From contig CAZSHN010000001.1 of the NCBI GenBank assembly GCA_964607015.1, forward strand, positions 1 through 58,668: a stretch of DNA of 58,668 nt, read 5' to 3'. The notes below the pieces were generated by a model. That model was not told where the DNA came from. It did no database searches and worked only from the letters and a program-made list of their open reading frames with translations. The position numbers were made by a program, and so were the translations under genes. This document shows positions 1 through 8,182 of this stretch, in pieces. Source of the stretch: CAYUNN01 sp964607015. GTDB taxonomy: Bacteria; Patescibacteriota; Minisyncoccia; Minisyncoccales; JAGGXC01. Positions within the stretch are counted from its first letter, which is position 1; every line of letters begins with the position of its first letter.

Positions 1-1115
1 ACTCTTTCTTCTGATTCATCAGGAGATAAATTAGCCACTTCTGCTAAATAAGAAGCTACTCTGCCGAAATAGAGGCACCTGAGAGCTTCGACAAGCTTAG
101 CATCCTTCTTTGGGTCAAAACAGCAAAGGAAATCATACATTATCTCTGTCCACATCCTTGAATCAATCTTAGGATTATTGTCTTTTTTCATTTCTTCCAA
201 TTTCGCTAATTTATCGCCAGAAAGACATTCTTTGAACCATTTTTTATTCAAATCAAATTCATCCTTGAATAAGTGCTTGAAATTATCATAGGTAGGAACA
301 GAATTTGGTATTTCAATAACCTTCTTTCCTTCAATAACAGGAATCTCTCTTACCTCCTCTACTTTCTTTATCTCTTCCAAATTATCCTTCAATTCTTTAA
401 ACATTGTTTCAACCACTTGAATAAACATCGGGCCTAGATTAGGAGTACTAGGTTTATGAACTTTTCTCCCCAAATCAACCTGACCCAACTTTTCTCCCGA
501 CAAAACAGCATTCAAGCTCATAAAAACATCTATTCCAAACTGATAAGTGGTATCTACCCATTCTTTTTCCATCCAAATATCAACCAACTTATCTGAGAAA
601 GAAAATTCTCCTCCAATTGGTTGACGAATATCTATTCCAAACAATCCATAAAGAAGCGGGTAGACAATATTATTGGTAATAGTTGCATCGTCTTTCTTTC
701 GATTATAGAAAGGAGCGATATAGCCATAACCCGATTCAATCGGCTCTATCATCTTTTTGACCCAAACTGGCCTTATACTTTTCAAATCAGCATCAACAAC
801 TAGCCCAGTCTTTGCTTCTAAATCTTTAAACAAAGAAAAAAGGTTGTAAAAATTCAACCCTTTACCCTTTTTTCCTGGCGAAGAACTTGCGTAAATCAGA
901 GGAATATTTGACTTGGCTCTGAAAAAAGCATCTCTTGTTCCGTCAGGAGAATTATTGTCAACATTGATTATTACACTTTTTTTGTCCGGAAAATACCTTT
1001 CAAGACCTTTAGCAACCTGCTCGACAACAAAACCAATTGTTCGAACTTCATTGTAGGAAGGAATACCTACTATTATTTCTGCTTTTTTAACTTTCTTCGG
1101 ATTAAAAACTTCCAT
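1..1115 (-). CDS. Glycosyltransferase, GT78/GT81-like (partial, C-terminus off the left edge)
   Basis: About 371 residues are visible from the ATG at 1115; no stop occurs before the window edge. The N-terminus is a GT-A nucleotide-sugar fold: IPSYNE at residues 18-23, a metal-binding DAD at 108-110 followed by LKSIRP, and DATIT with QPIGGE at about 143-170. The DATIT..QP.GGE pattern resembles mannosylglycerate synthase and glucosyl-3-phosphoglycerate synthase (GT78/GT81), which make compatible solutes. That is a family-level reading; the acceptor is unknown. It follows the YbaB gene by 4 bases, so the two are probably co-transcribed. Confidence 0.8.
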   Translation of the reverse strand, partial: MEVFNPKKVKKAEIIVGIPSYNEVRTIGFVVEQVAKGLERYFPDKKSVIINVDNNSPDGTRDAFFRAKSNIPLIYASSSPGKKGKGLNFYNLFSLFKDLEAKTGLVVDADLKSIRPVWVKKMIEPIESGYGYIAPFYNRKKDDATITNNIVYPLLYGLFGIDIRQPIGGEFSFSDKLVDIWMEKEWVDTTYQFGIDVFMSLNAVLSGEKLGQVDLGRKVHKPSTPNLGPMFIQVVETMFKELKDNLEEIKKVEEVREIPVIEGKKVIEIPNSVPTYDNFKHLFKDEFDLNKKWFKECLSGDKLAKLEEMKKDNNPKIDSRMWTEIMYDFLCCFDPKKDAKLVEALRCLYFGRVASYLAEVANLSPDESEER

Positions 1116-1119
1116 AAGC

Positions 1120-1362
1120 CTACATCTGCATCATTTTTTCTGCTAATAGTCTTTGGATTCTCTTGATTGCATCATTAAAACAGTCTTTTACAACCTCTTC
1201 CTGTTTTTCTTTCTCCAGTTCACTGTTCAAACTTATTTCTTCTACCTCCATATTTCCGTTCATCTTTATCTTGACTCCTTCCTTCTCTATCTCTATCATT
1301 TCTTTTGCCAGAGAACTTTTAAGTTCTCTGAGTTGCTTCATTTTTTTAAGATTATCAAACAT
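1120..1362 (-). CDS. YbaB/EbfC-family nucleoid-associated protein (short)
   Basis: 80 residues. The pattern of an N-terminal helix, then KEGVKIKMNGNMEVEEISL (residues 27-45), then a charged C-terminal helix is that of YbaB/EbfC, a small dimeric DNA-binding protein. It is shorter than the usual 100 to 110 residues, with the C-terminal tail trimmed. The Gly-rich turn of typical members is replaced by KEGVK. No Shine-Dalgarno is evident. It is immediately upstream of the glycosyltransferase. In other bacteria ybaB sits beside dnaX and recR, which is not the case here. Confidence 0.7.
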   Translation of the reverse strand: MFDNLKKMKQLRELKSSLAKEMIEIEKEGVKIKMNGNMEVEEISLNSELEKEKQEEVVKDCFNDAIKRIQRLLAEKMMQM

Positions 1363-1507
1363 ATTTTTTTATTATTATTTTCTTTTTAATTAACAAACAT
1401 AAGGAAAACCTTATGTTGTTTTGATTCTTTATTTTACTATTTAATTTATTATTTGCAAACTAAAAATTCAAAGAGAGACAGGAAATAAGAAAAGTTATCC
1501 ACAACTA

Positions 1508-1834
1508 CTAATCTTCTTTTTCCTTTTCTTTCTGTGGAAAAGAATAAAGGTCTGGCTTCTTTACAATAATTTTGTAAATGTTTTCTATAAAATCTCCTCC
1601 AGCATATCCAATTATGAAAGATAAGGCAGGACTAAACGCTCCTAGAAAAGTAAATCCTAATTCTCTCACACTAACAGCGGCCAACAAGCCAACAATTCCA
1701 GAAAGAACCATCATGCTTATAAAATAAGGAAGCTTAAATTCAACTTCTTTATAAGAAAACTGGTGCTTAATAAATCCAACCAATCCTCTTATCGCTCCCC
1801 CGCCAAAACCAGCTAAGATAATACCTAGATACAT
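1508..1834 (-). CDS. Small membrane protein, unknown function
   Basis: 108 residues with a Gly-rich first hydrophobic segment (about 1-20), a second around 36-56 and a third around 62-80, ending in a charged KEKEKED tail. No family recognised. It is the last gene of a three-gene run with the anchored protein at 1848-2291 and the beta-propeller protein at 2307-4310 (gaps of 13 and 15 bases), which suggests a cell-envelope role. Function unknown. Confidence 0.6.
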   Translation of the reverse strand: MYLGIILAGFGGGAIRGLVGFIKHQFSYKEVEFKLPYFISMMVLSGIVGLLAAVSVRELGFTFLGAFSPALSFIIGYAGGDFIENIYKIIVKKPDLYSFPQKEKEKED

Positions 1835-1847
1835 AAGCGTTTAAAAA

Positions 1848-2291
1848 TTATTTTTCATATTCCTGAAAAGAACCAATATCTAGCTCAAGGTCCATCCACA
1901 ATCCAGTAACTATATAATCTTTTCCTTTCTCTAAAGGATAGCATTCCAAATTAGAAGAATCACCTGAACATTCAACTCTTTTTCCTTCATATACTCCTCC
2001 TATTTCTATTTCTCCTTCTTCTCCTTTTAAAACAAGAGGGGCAGAACAAACCCCTTCTTGACAAACAACGTCTTCACTTGCTTGAGCAATACCCTTAACA
2101 GAAACTTCTCCTCCCATTAATTCTTCATGAGCAAGGAGATAAGAAGGAGTTTTCCAATCAATAGTAACCTCTCCGTTATCTGGTACATTGTTTTTGTCTT
2201 CGTTGTTATTTTTAAAGACAAATAATACTGCTCCGACTAAAACAATCAGAACAATAATTAAAATTATTCGAATAATATTTTTTTTATTCAT
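1848..2291 (-). CDS. Membrane-anchored extracytoplasmic protein, unknown
   Basis: 147 residues. One N-terminal hydrophobic segment (residues 7-27) follows a Lys-rich start, giving an N-in anchor with the rest outside. The exported part has two close cysteine pairs (VVCQEGVCSAP and VECSGDSSNLECYP) that could form disulfides. No lipobox is seen. It lies between the beta-propeller gene and a small membrane protein and probably shares their transcript. No family recognised; a small beta-rich fold is possible. Confidence 0.6.
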   Translation of the reverse strand: MNKKNIIRIILIIVLIVLVGAVLFVFKNNNEDKNNVPDNGEVTIDWKTPSYLLAHEELMGGEVSVKGIAQASEDVVCQEGVCSAPLVLKGEEGEIEIGGVYEGKRVECSGDSSNLECYPLEKGKDYIVTGLWMDLELDIGSFQEYEK

Positions 2292-2306
2292 ATTATATTA
2301 AATTAA

Positions 2307-4310
2307 TTATAATTCTAAATTATTAACTTCTTCCCATCCTTCTTCATTCAAAACAACGATCTCATTATCTCCTATCACATAAAGATAATCGTTAATATAG
2401 ATCGCTCTCCTTGATCTTACTCCGCTCACCACTCTTTCTAGATCAAGGAAATCCTCCTCGTAAGAGAAGACATATCCGCCTTGATTCCCTGGCAAAAAGA
2501 ATACTTCGTGTTTTTTGTCTAACAAGAAAGCATGATGAGTGTTTAATATATCAGACCAATACTCTTTCAAGAGATATTTATCAATTTCCTTTGGATCTTT
2601 AGGAGAGCTAACGTCAAATAAAGATATCTTTACTTGAGAACCTTCCTTCCCTATTCCCAATATCTTGTCCCCAGTAATTGGGTGAAGATAAGAAGAATAA
2701 CCAGGGATCTTTAATTCTCCTTCCATTTTAGGATTCTTAGGATTAGATAAGTCTAAAACGTAAAAAGGATCAATCTGCCTAAAGGTAACCAGATAGCCCA
2801 TGTCCTGGATAAACCTCACTGAATATATTCTTTCAGTAAGACCTAAATCAGTAACAGCCCCTATTGCTTCTAACTTGTCATTAAGAACGTAAACATCGTT
2901 AGCTGAATCCCCTAGCCTGCCAATCATTGACCAACCATCACCAACAGTAACAGCTATTCTCAAATTTCCTTGATATTCATCTAGAGAAAACTGATTAAGA
3001 GGTCTTCCTGGAACATTTCCTGAGGCTGTAATATTGAATTCGTCTAAACCAATTTTCACTATCCCAGTTTTTTCTAATTCTCTTTTGTGTTCTTTGTAAT
3101 AATCATCCATTCGGTTAGTAATATCATTTTCTACCTTTAATCTTTCATCATCATCTAAAGAATTAAAGTAACTGTTAATAATAACCTGGAATTCTGTCAT
3201 CTTTGCTGCATTGCTAATATCGTATCCTTCTAATTTCTCCAATTTTCTGATCACCTGATCGGAAATTATATCACTACATTCTTCTCTAAAGAAATCAGAC
3301 ATAAACTTAACATAATCCCCGTAGTAATAATAAGTTACATAAATTCCCTCCTGAGACATGTAAACCAGTGACTGGCCTGAAGATCCAACAAAAGAAATAC
3401 TTTTCTCAACTTCTCCAGTTGTAGGATTAAGAACAAAAGCATTATAAGTCACGTCAACAGAAACAGGGTCAACTGGATGATAGATGCTATTACATTTAAT
3501 CTCAAAATCAATTCCGTCTATAGCAAGAGGTCTTATCGGGCAAGGATGATAAGTATCAATATTTGTTTTGGTTACAAGATAAATCTTTCCATTATACACT
3601 CTAGCTTCTACCAAAGAAGTTCTTGATTTTAATTCTAAGTCCCATTCTTTCTCTGGAGATTCTGGATTAGAAACGTTATAGCCTAAAACATCTCCTCCGG
3701 AAAATACTATTAGCTTATTATCAACTAAAAGCATCTCTCCGCTCCTATCAATTTCCGAATCAATTTCCAACTCTTCTGGAGGAAAAGCATTTACAAGATT
3801 AATCCCTCCCCTTTGAGAAGGAGCAATCCCTCTTTCTAAAACAGGGTAATAAATTCTTCCGGAAGAAAAATAAATTTCTTTTCCATCTGTTTTTACAATA
3901 TCTGGTTCGTCTATTCCTTCAACTTGAACGTTTGTTCCAGAAACTCTTTCTGGTTCTCCGCCGCCAAGCCCATCGCCATTAATTGATTTCTCTTCCAATG
4001 AAGGGGGTGCCATTACCATATCATCACCAAAGGAGCGACCTCTTGCCGAAGAAATAAAGCCAGATCCGTAAGAAGCGCTATCCATGCTAGCCTCTTGAAG
4101 CCAATTCTTGAAATCTTCCTCAGAAGAAAAACTAGCAATCTCCTCTATTTCACTTGTTGTAAATTGAGGACGATTAATTATATCTCTAACTACTTTAGTT
4201 AGATTTGAAAAATTAAGATTTTCAAACCCAATGAAAACATAAACAGCAATAGCCATTGAGAGAACTATCAAAACCGCTATTGCTATTTTACTATCTATAT
4301 CTTTTCTCAT
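2307..4310 (-). CDS. Secreted beta-propeller domain protein (PF09826-like)
   Basis: 667 residues: an N-terminal membrane anchor at about 8-28, a low-complexity linker, then the motif TNVQVEGIDEPDIVKTDG near residue 126. That motif is characteristic of the secreted 'Beta_propel' family (PF09826) of archaea and bacteria. Blade-like repeats such as YVLDLSNPKNP and SLFDVSSPKDP follow to the C-terminus. The molecular role of the family is unknown; an adhesion or surface-binding function is often assumed. It is the first gene of a run with two small envelope proteins downstream. Confidence 0.8.
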   Translation of the reverse strand: MRKDIDSKIAIAVLIVLSMAIAVYVFIGFENLNFSNLTKVVRDIINRPQFTTSEIEEIASFSSEEDFKNWLQEASMDSASYGSGFISSARGRSFGDDMVMAPPSLEEKSINGDGLGGGEPERVSGTNVQVEGIDEPDIVKTDGKEIYFSSGRIYYPVLERGIAPSQRGGINLVNAFPPEELEIDSEIDRSGEMLLVDNKLIVFSGGDVLGYNVSNPESPEKEWDLELKSRTSLVEARVYNGKIYLVTKTNIDTYHPCPIRPLAIDGIDFEIKCNSIYHPVDPVSVDVTYNAFVLNPTTGEVEKSISFVGSSGQSLVYMSQEGIYVTYYYYGDYVKFMSDFFREECSDIISDQVIRKLEKLEGYDISNAAKMTEFQVIINSYFNSLDDDERLKVENDITNRMDDYYKEHKRELEKTGIVKIGLDEFNITASGNVPGRPLNQFSLDEYQGNLRIAVTVGDGWSMIGRLGDSANDVYVLNDKLEAIGAVTDLGLTERIYSVRFIQDMGYLVTFRQIDPFYVLDLSNPKNPKMEGELKIPGYSSYLHPITGDKILGIGKEGSQVKISLFDVSSPKDPKEIDKYLLKEYWSDILNTHHAFLLDKKHEVFFLPGNQGGYVFSYEEDFLDLERVVSGVRSRRAIYINDYLYVIGDNEIVVLNEEGWEEVNNLEL

Positions 4311-4438
4311 ATTTATTTAAAATAATTTTAACCACCTTAAACCTTTTAGATGTTCAAAGAATAAGTTTTTGACTATAATTTCATTTTATCATAACTACCA
4401 GTAAAAAAGAAAAAAGTTATCCAAAGGGTAAAAGGGAC

Positions 4439-4466
4439 TTGACATACTTTTTAAGAAAAATATAAT
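4439..4466 (+). promoter_or_regulatory. Consensus sigma-70-type promoter
   Basis: TTGACA at 4439-4444 and TATAAT at 4461-4466 are separated by 16 bases, matching both consensus hexamers exactly. The predicted start near 4473 gives a leader of about 47 bases for the acidic miniprotein at 4520. No Shine-Dalgarno lies before that ATG. Confidence 0.8.
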
Positions 4467-4519
4467 TCTGTTAAAGGTCGCTAAATAGAAAATATTTCTT
4501 CTTGAAAAAATAAAAAAAT

Positions 4520-4717
4520 ATGGAAAGAGAATTATATAATTTCTTTTCTTTTGATGAAGAAAATATGGAAGAAAATTTTAACGAAGGAATGGACGAAGAT
4601 TTTGATGACGATGACGACGAAGAAGACGAAGAAGACGAGGAAGAAGATTTTGACGAAGAAGATGAAGACGAAGAAGACGAAGAAGACGAGGAAGAAGATT
4701 TTGACGAAGAAGAGTAA
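4520..4717 (+). CDS. Hyperacidic miniprotein
   Basis: 65 residues. From residue 25 on nearly every residue is Asp or Glu, interrupted only by three Phe. The N-terminal 24 residues (MERELYNFFSFDEENMEE) are mixed and aromatic and could form a short binding helix. It has its own perfect promoter and a dedicated terminator, lies opposite in strand to both neighbours, and contains a 51-base tandem duplication. The acidic tail recalls the RNA polymerase delta subunit or DNA-mimic proteins, but no folded delta domain is present. Function is unknown. The expression signals make a real gene likely. Confidence 0.7.
   Translation: MERELYNFFSFDEENMEENFNEGMDEDFDDDDDEEDEEDEEEDFDEEDEDEEDEEDEEEDFDEEE
4616..4717 (+). 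repeat. Tandem duplication, 51-base period (17 codons)
   Basis: Copies at 4616-4666 and 4667-4717 are identical over about 47 bases. Each encodes DEEDEEDEEEDFDEE plus a variable end; the second copy ends in the stop codon. The near-identity suggests a recent in-frame duplication or active slippage. Confidence 0.85.
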
Positions 4718-4750
4718 TTCACTTTATTTAAAATAAAAGTCTTGAAATAA

Positions 4751-4780
4751 AAAACCCTGCCTAACCGCAGGGTTTTATCT
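4751..4780. terminator. Bidirectional rho-independent terminator
   Basis: AAAACCCTGC (4751-4760) and GCAGGGTTTT (4767-4776) form a perfect 10-bp stem with a 6-base loop and T-rich flanks on both sides. It ends the acidic miniprotein transcript (plus) and the PAS-protein transcript (minus). Confidence 0.85.
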
Positions 4781-4797
4781 TTATTTATAACAAAAGA

Positions 4798-5361
4798 TTA
4801 TTCTTCTATTTTTTTCTCAAGTTCTTTAATTCTTTCTTTTAATTCAATCATTTTTAACTCTCTTCCTATCATTGCCTGATTTAGTCTTTCCAAATCTTCA
4901 TTTTTCTTCTTTAATATTTCTTCAAAGTTTTTTCTTTCGCTCGTATCTCGAAGTACAGCCACGGTTCCCACGACCTCTCCTTCTTTTACAAGAGGAGATG
5001 CGTGTATTTCAACATTAATCTCTTCCCCGTTCTTCTTTTTCATAACAACTTCGTAAGGAGAAGTTTCTTCTCCTAAGAACCTTTTTGCCAAGCCCTTCAT
5101 TATCTTGGGCAAACTTTTAGGAGAAATCATTCCTTTTAAAGCCAAGTCTTTTATCTTATGACCAACAATTTCTTTTTCCTCGTACCCTCCTATTCTACAC
5201 AAGGCTTCATTCACTCTCACAATCTTCCTTTCCTTGTTTATAAAAACTATTGCATCATTAATACTATTAAAAAGATCTAAAAGGCTTTTAAGTTCATTCT
5301 TAAGCCTTTTAATTTCTTTTTCTTCCAAGCAAATTTTTTCTTCTTTTTTGTTTTTTGCCAT
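4798..5361 (-). CDS. PAS-domain signalling protein without output domain
   Basis: 187 residues: an N-terminal coiled coil (about 10-35), a PAS fold at about 35-143 (INDAIVFINKERKIVRVN; RDTSER at its end), then a C-terminal coiled coil with NQAMIGRELKMIELK. That last motif is common between the PAS domain and the kinase core of sensor kinases, yet no HisKA or ATPase domain follows and the terminator comes directly after. It may be a soluble sensor that partners another protein, or the remnant of a histidine kinase. It is the last gene of the minus-strand run that starts near 13.1 kb. Confidence 0.75.
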   Translation of the reverse strand: MAKNKKEEKICLEEKEIKRLKNELKSLLDLFNSINDAIVFINKERKIVRVNEALCRIGGYEEKEIVGHKIKDLALKGMISPKSLPKIMKGLAKRFLGEETSPYEVVMKKKNGEEINVEIHASPLVKEGEVVGTVAVLRDTSERKNFEEILKKKNEDLERLNQAMIGRELKMIELKERIKELEKKIEE

Positions 5362-5398
5362 TTTTCTATTATATCAAAGAAAATAACGAAAATTAAAG

Positions 5399-6226
5399 TT
5401 AACTCAACAAAGCTTCTGCTTCTTTTCTCAAACTTCTCAATGTTTTTTGGGGAATTCTAGTTTTCTTAGAAAAACTTTTAATATCTATTCCCAAGATATC
5501 TTTTGCCATCATCATTCTTTTCTTGGCAAAAATATTAGCAACGTCGTCCCTAAGAGAAGGAAGGACGGTAATAGGATACATTTTCTTTTCTTCTATTAGA
5601 AGCTCCAGCCCTTTCTTTTTAGGATAACGCCAACCAAGAAGCTCAACTCCGACGCAACCAGAATACTTGGCAGCCTTTTCTGTAAACTTAGAGTTAGTAA
5701 CTAAGATACTTTCTACAGTACTGTCCTTAAAAGCACTTCCTTTTTTAATATCTAGATATCGGGCATAATTCATTAAAGCTACATTTGAATCTACCTTTCC
5801 TGCGGGATCGCTTCTGTACTTACATTCTCCAATAAGGACTACATCTCCTCTTTCAGCTAAAAAATCTATTTCATAACTACAACAATAACCATCTATTATT
5901 TGATTAAGCTTTACTTTAAACCCTCTTGAAGAAAAAACCTGCCCTATATATTTTTCAAAAGGAAATCCAGTCGGACCAAGCTTCTTCATAGCCTCTTTTA
6001 AAGAAAACTTAAGAGCGGGCTTAAGTTCTTTTTCAGACAAAAGCTCTTTTACTCTTTTATATATCTCAGCTGTCTTGATTCCTGGTTTTGCTTCTTTTTC
6101 AATAGTACCCGCTATCTTCTTAGCTAATTCTTTAGAAGCACCAACTCTTTTAGCTGACTCATAAACTTTTTGGAAAGAAAAAGGTTCTTTTTCTCCTCTA
6201 AGATTTATTACGTACAGAGAACTCAT
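5399..6226 (-). CDS. ATP-cone domain fused to an Mrr-like PD-(D/E)XK nuclease
   Basis: 275 residues. Residues 1 to about 90 match the ATP-cone fold known from ribonucleotide reductases and NrdR (VINLRGEKEPFSFQKVYESA; a later GFPFEKYIG joins the domains). Residues 95-215 look like a restriction-endonuclease-fold core, with EIDFLAERGDVVLIGECKYR giving the D..ExK signature. The C-terminal 60 residues are basic and helical. The stop overlaps nothing downstream; the start overlaps the DUF167 gene by 4 bases. An ATP- or dATP-sensing nuclease is an inference from architecture. Confidence 0.7.
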   Translation of the reverse strand: MSSLYVINLRGEKEPFSFQKVYESAKRVGASKELAKKIAGTIEKEAKPGIKTAEIYKRVKELLSEKELKPALKFSLKEAMKKLGPTGFPFEKYIGQVFSSRGFKVKLNQIIDGYCCSYEIDFLAERGDVVLIGECKYRSDPAGKVDSNVALMNYARYLDIKKGSAFKDSTVESILVTNSKFTEKAAKYSGCVGVELLGWRYPKKKGLELLIEEKKMYPITVLPSLRDDVANIFAKKRMMMAKDILGIDIKSFSKKTRIPQKTLRSLRKEAEALLS

Positions 6227-6447
6227 AGATCAATAATTTCAAAAATTTTATTTCTATTCTTTAAACCTTTAATTATTCTAATTTTATTTTCAGGAATATT
6301 AAAATAATTAGATAAAATAATAAAAAGCTCTTTGTTCGCTCTTCCCTCTTTCGGCTTCTCTTTTATTTTAACTAAAAATTCATCCTCTTCTTTTTTAATT
6401 ATCTCTCTTTTTTTAGATCCAGGAAATACTTTTACTTTGATTAACAT
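6223..6447 (-). CDS. DUF167 family (YggU-like) protein
   Basis: 74 residues. The pattern VKVFPGSKKREI, then LVKIKEKPKEGRANKEL, then IRIIKGLKNRNKIFEI is that of the DUF167/YggU family, a small conserved alpha/beta protein of unknown function. Length is slightly under the usual 90 to 100. It is tightly packed, overlapping the nuclease gene by 4 bases and 3 bases from the HD gene. Confidence 0.85.
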   Translation of the reverse strand: MLIKVKVFPGSKKREIIKKEEDEFLVKIKEKPKEGRANKELFIILSNYFNIPENKIRIIKGLKNRNKIFEIIDL

Positions 6448-6450
6448 AAA

Positions 6451-7005
6451 TTAAAGTCCTAAATCATCAGAGATACCCCTCATTGCTTCAAGAGATATTT
6501 TTACGAATTCTTCTAAACTCAATCCGAGATATTCCTCGCATCGAGAAATAACTTCTCGATTAGCTCCTTTGGCAAAAGCTTTTTCTTTGTACCTTTTTAA
6601 AACTGACTCAACTTTAAGATCTTCTAATTTTTTCGAAGGCAAAACTAAGGCCGAAGCAGCAATTAAACCAGTTATCGGATCAGAAACAAATAATGCTTTT
6701 TCAATTAAAGTCTTTGGTTCTATTCCATGCTTGTAATTATGAGTCTTTACCGCAGAAACAACATCTTCGTCAACTCTTAAGTCCTGCAACATGTCTGCCC
6801 CTACATAAGAATGCCTGTCAGGGTCTCTCTTCGTCATTTCACAGTCGATATCATGAACAAGGCCAGCCAACCCCCATTTCTCTTCATCTTTATCAAAATG
6901 ACGAGCAAGAGACCTCATTACCGCTTCTACTGCCAAGCAATGTCTTATTAAATTTTTGCTAAAAATATTTTGTTTAACTAATGCTAAAGCTTCTTCTCTT
7001 CTCAT
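6451..7005 (-). CDS. HD-domain phosphohydrolase
   Basis: 184 residues. The metal-binding HD motif is LVHDIDCE (about residues 49-56), with an upstream RHCLAVEAVM histidine and a later SDPITG aspartate giving the H...HD...D ligand set. This fold hydrolyses phosphomonoesters or nucleotides. The substrate cannot be read from sequence. It is one of two HD proteins that flank the pilin-like gene at 7011-7508. Confidence 0.8.
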   Translation of the reverse strand: MRREEALALVKQNIFSKNLIRHCLAVEAVMRSLARHFDKDEEKWGLAGLVHDIDCEMTKRDPDRHSYVGADMLQDLRVDEDVVSAVKTHNYKHGIEPKTLIEKALFVSDPITGLIAASALVLPSKKLEDLKVESVLKRYKEKAFAKGANREVISRCEEYLGLSLEEFVKISLEAMRGISDDLGL

Positions 7006-7010
7006 AATTA

Positions 7011-7508
7011 TTAATTAGCATATTGAAAATAAAGAGGGGTTCCATTCCAACCAGGGCTATTTGCCTCAAAAACCCCTGTTCCTCCTCCTGGGTCAGGAGA
7101 AGTGTTTGATAAGTTTACTGATTCGTTTGGATTCTCAAGATTAGCATAGATAGCACAATTGTCTCCTGTTCCGTCAACAACATAAATATATTTCGATTCA
7201 GCTTCTGTTCCTGTCTTTGGATCCCGGGGAAGATCAGAAAGATACTTTTCATATTTCGGATTTTCTGCTATCAATTCTTCTGCCAAAGAAACAAGATCAT
7301 ACTCCCCTGCTCCACCATCGGGAAGATAACAAGAATAAGTCAGCACTCTCCCAATTTGAGAGACATCTGTTTTTCTTTTAGAATCTCTTGCTTTAAATCT
7401 CGCACCAGAAAGAGAAACTAAAACAACGCTCGAAATAATTCCAATAATCGCTATTACAATTAATAGCTCGACTAAAGTAAAAGCTTTTTGTTTATTAACA
7501 AAAATCAG
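7011..7508 (-). CDS. Type IV pilin-like protein with non-canonical start
   Basis: The open frame runs from an in-frame TAA at 7515-7517 to the stop at 7011. It encodes a short basic leader (FVNKQKA) and FTLVELLIVIAIIGIISS, the classic class III prepilin signal and hydrophobic helix, then an extracytoplasmic domain rich in Gly and Asn. Between the upstream stop and the helix there is no ATG, GTG or TTG in frame. The only candidates are CTG at 7508-7506 (overlapping the previous gene's stop as CTGA) or ATT codons. The residue before the predicted cleavage site is Ala rather than the usual Gly. A GTG at 7346 would give only the globular part and no signal, so I reject it. Confidence 0.7.
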   Translation of the reverse strand: MIFVNKQKAFTLVELLIVIAIIGIISSVVLVSLSGARFKARDSKRKTDVSQIGRVLTYSCYLPDGGAGEYDLVSLAEELIAENPKYEKYLSDLPRDPKTGTEAESKYIYVVDGTGDNCAIYANLENPNESVNLSNTSPDPGGGTGVFEANSPGWNGTPLYFQYAN

Positions 7509-8170
7509 AGTAATTTAAAATCGTTAATAACTAAACCAAAGTTATAGCCAAGAAATTCTGCTGCTATTCTGCAATAAACCATTCTATCAGTAAAAATCTC
7601 AAAATATTCCATAACTGGAACAAAACCAGTATCAATCTTTAATACCAAGTCAATTCTTTTATTTTTATTATCAACCCTGACTTCACTTTCCTTGGTCGCA
7701 TAATTAACCCTGTCATGAATATCAGATCTAATCTCTTCCATGTCTTCTGTTATTACCCGAGATCTTCTAACATCAGATTTATCCGCCAAGATAGTAACCG
7801 CAGAAACATTATTAGTAAGAGCCATATCTCCTCTATCATGATTAGTTATCGATTGCATAATAATTGCCATCTCTTCTGGTTTAAACTCACCATTAAAAAC
7901 TTGATGAAAAAGAAGAGCTCCTAAATAATTATGATTACTTCTGCTAAGAAAGTTTCCCATGTCATGACAAAAACTAGAAATTGCAGCTAATTCTTTTTCT
8001 CTTTTATTTAACCCAATAGCCTCAGCTATTTCCTGAGCTCTCTCTGTCACAAAATTTGCATGACTTAGACCATGATCTGTAAAGGAAAGAGCTGCCAAAG
8101 CATCTCTGGTCTGCTTAATGAATTCTAATATTTGTTCGTTCTTTTTGACCTCTTCTAATGTAATAGCCAT
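7505..8170 (-). CDS. HD-domain phosphohydrolase
   Basis: 221 residues. HD metal ligands: H33 or H37 in DHGLSHANFV, FCHDMGN near residue 69, and a later NHDRGD and LADKSDV. This resembles the HD superfamily of nucleotide or cyclic-dinucleotide hydrolases, without a GYP motif. The stop overlaps the proposed CTG start of the pilin gene. Gap to the acylphosphatase gene is 12 bases. Confidence 0.8.
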   Translation of the reverse strand: MAITLEEVKKNEQILEFIKQTRDALAALSFTDHGLSHANFVTERAQEIAEAIGLNKREKELAAISSFCHDMGNFLSRSNHNYLGALLFHQVFNGEFKPEEMAIIMQSITNHDRGDMALTNNVSAVTILADKSDVRRSRVITEDMEEIRSDIHDRVNYATKESEVRVDNKNKRIDLVLKIDTGFVPVMEYFEIFTDRMVYCRIAAEFLGYNFGLVINDFKLL

Positions 8171-8182
8171 TTAAATAAATTA

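Noticed and set aside
1495..1503. Exact DnaA-box-like TTATCCACA upstream of the small membrane gene
   Set aside because: A single 9-mer in an AT-rich 58 kb window is expected about once by chance, no cluster, dnaA or dnaN is near, so no origin is claimed.
4471..4722. Minus-strand Ser-rich open frame
   Set aside because: It is the complement of the acidic miniprotein gene: GAA/GAC codons read backwards give Ser runs. The promoter and terminator support the plus strand.
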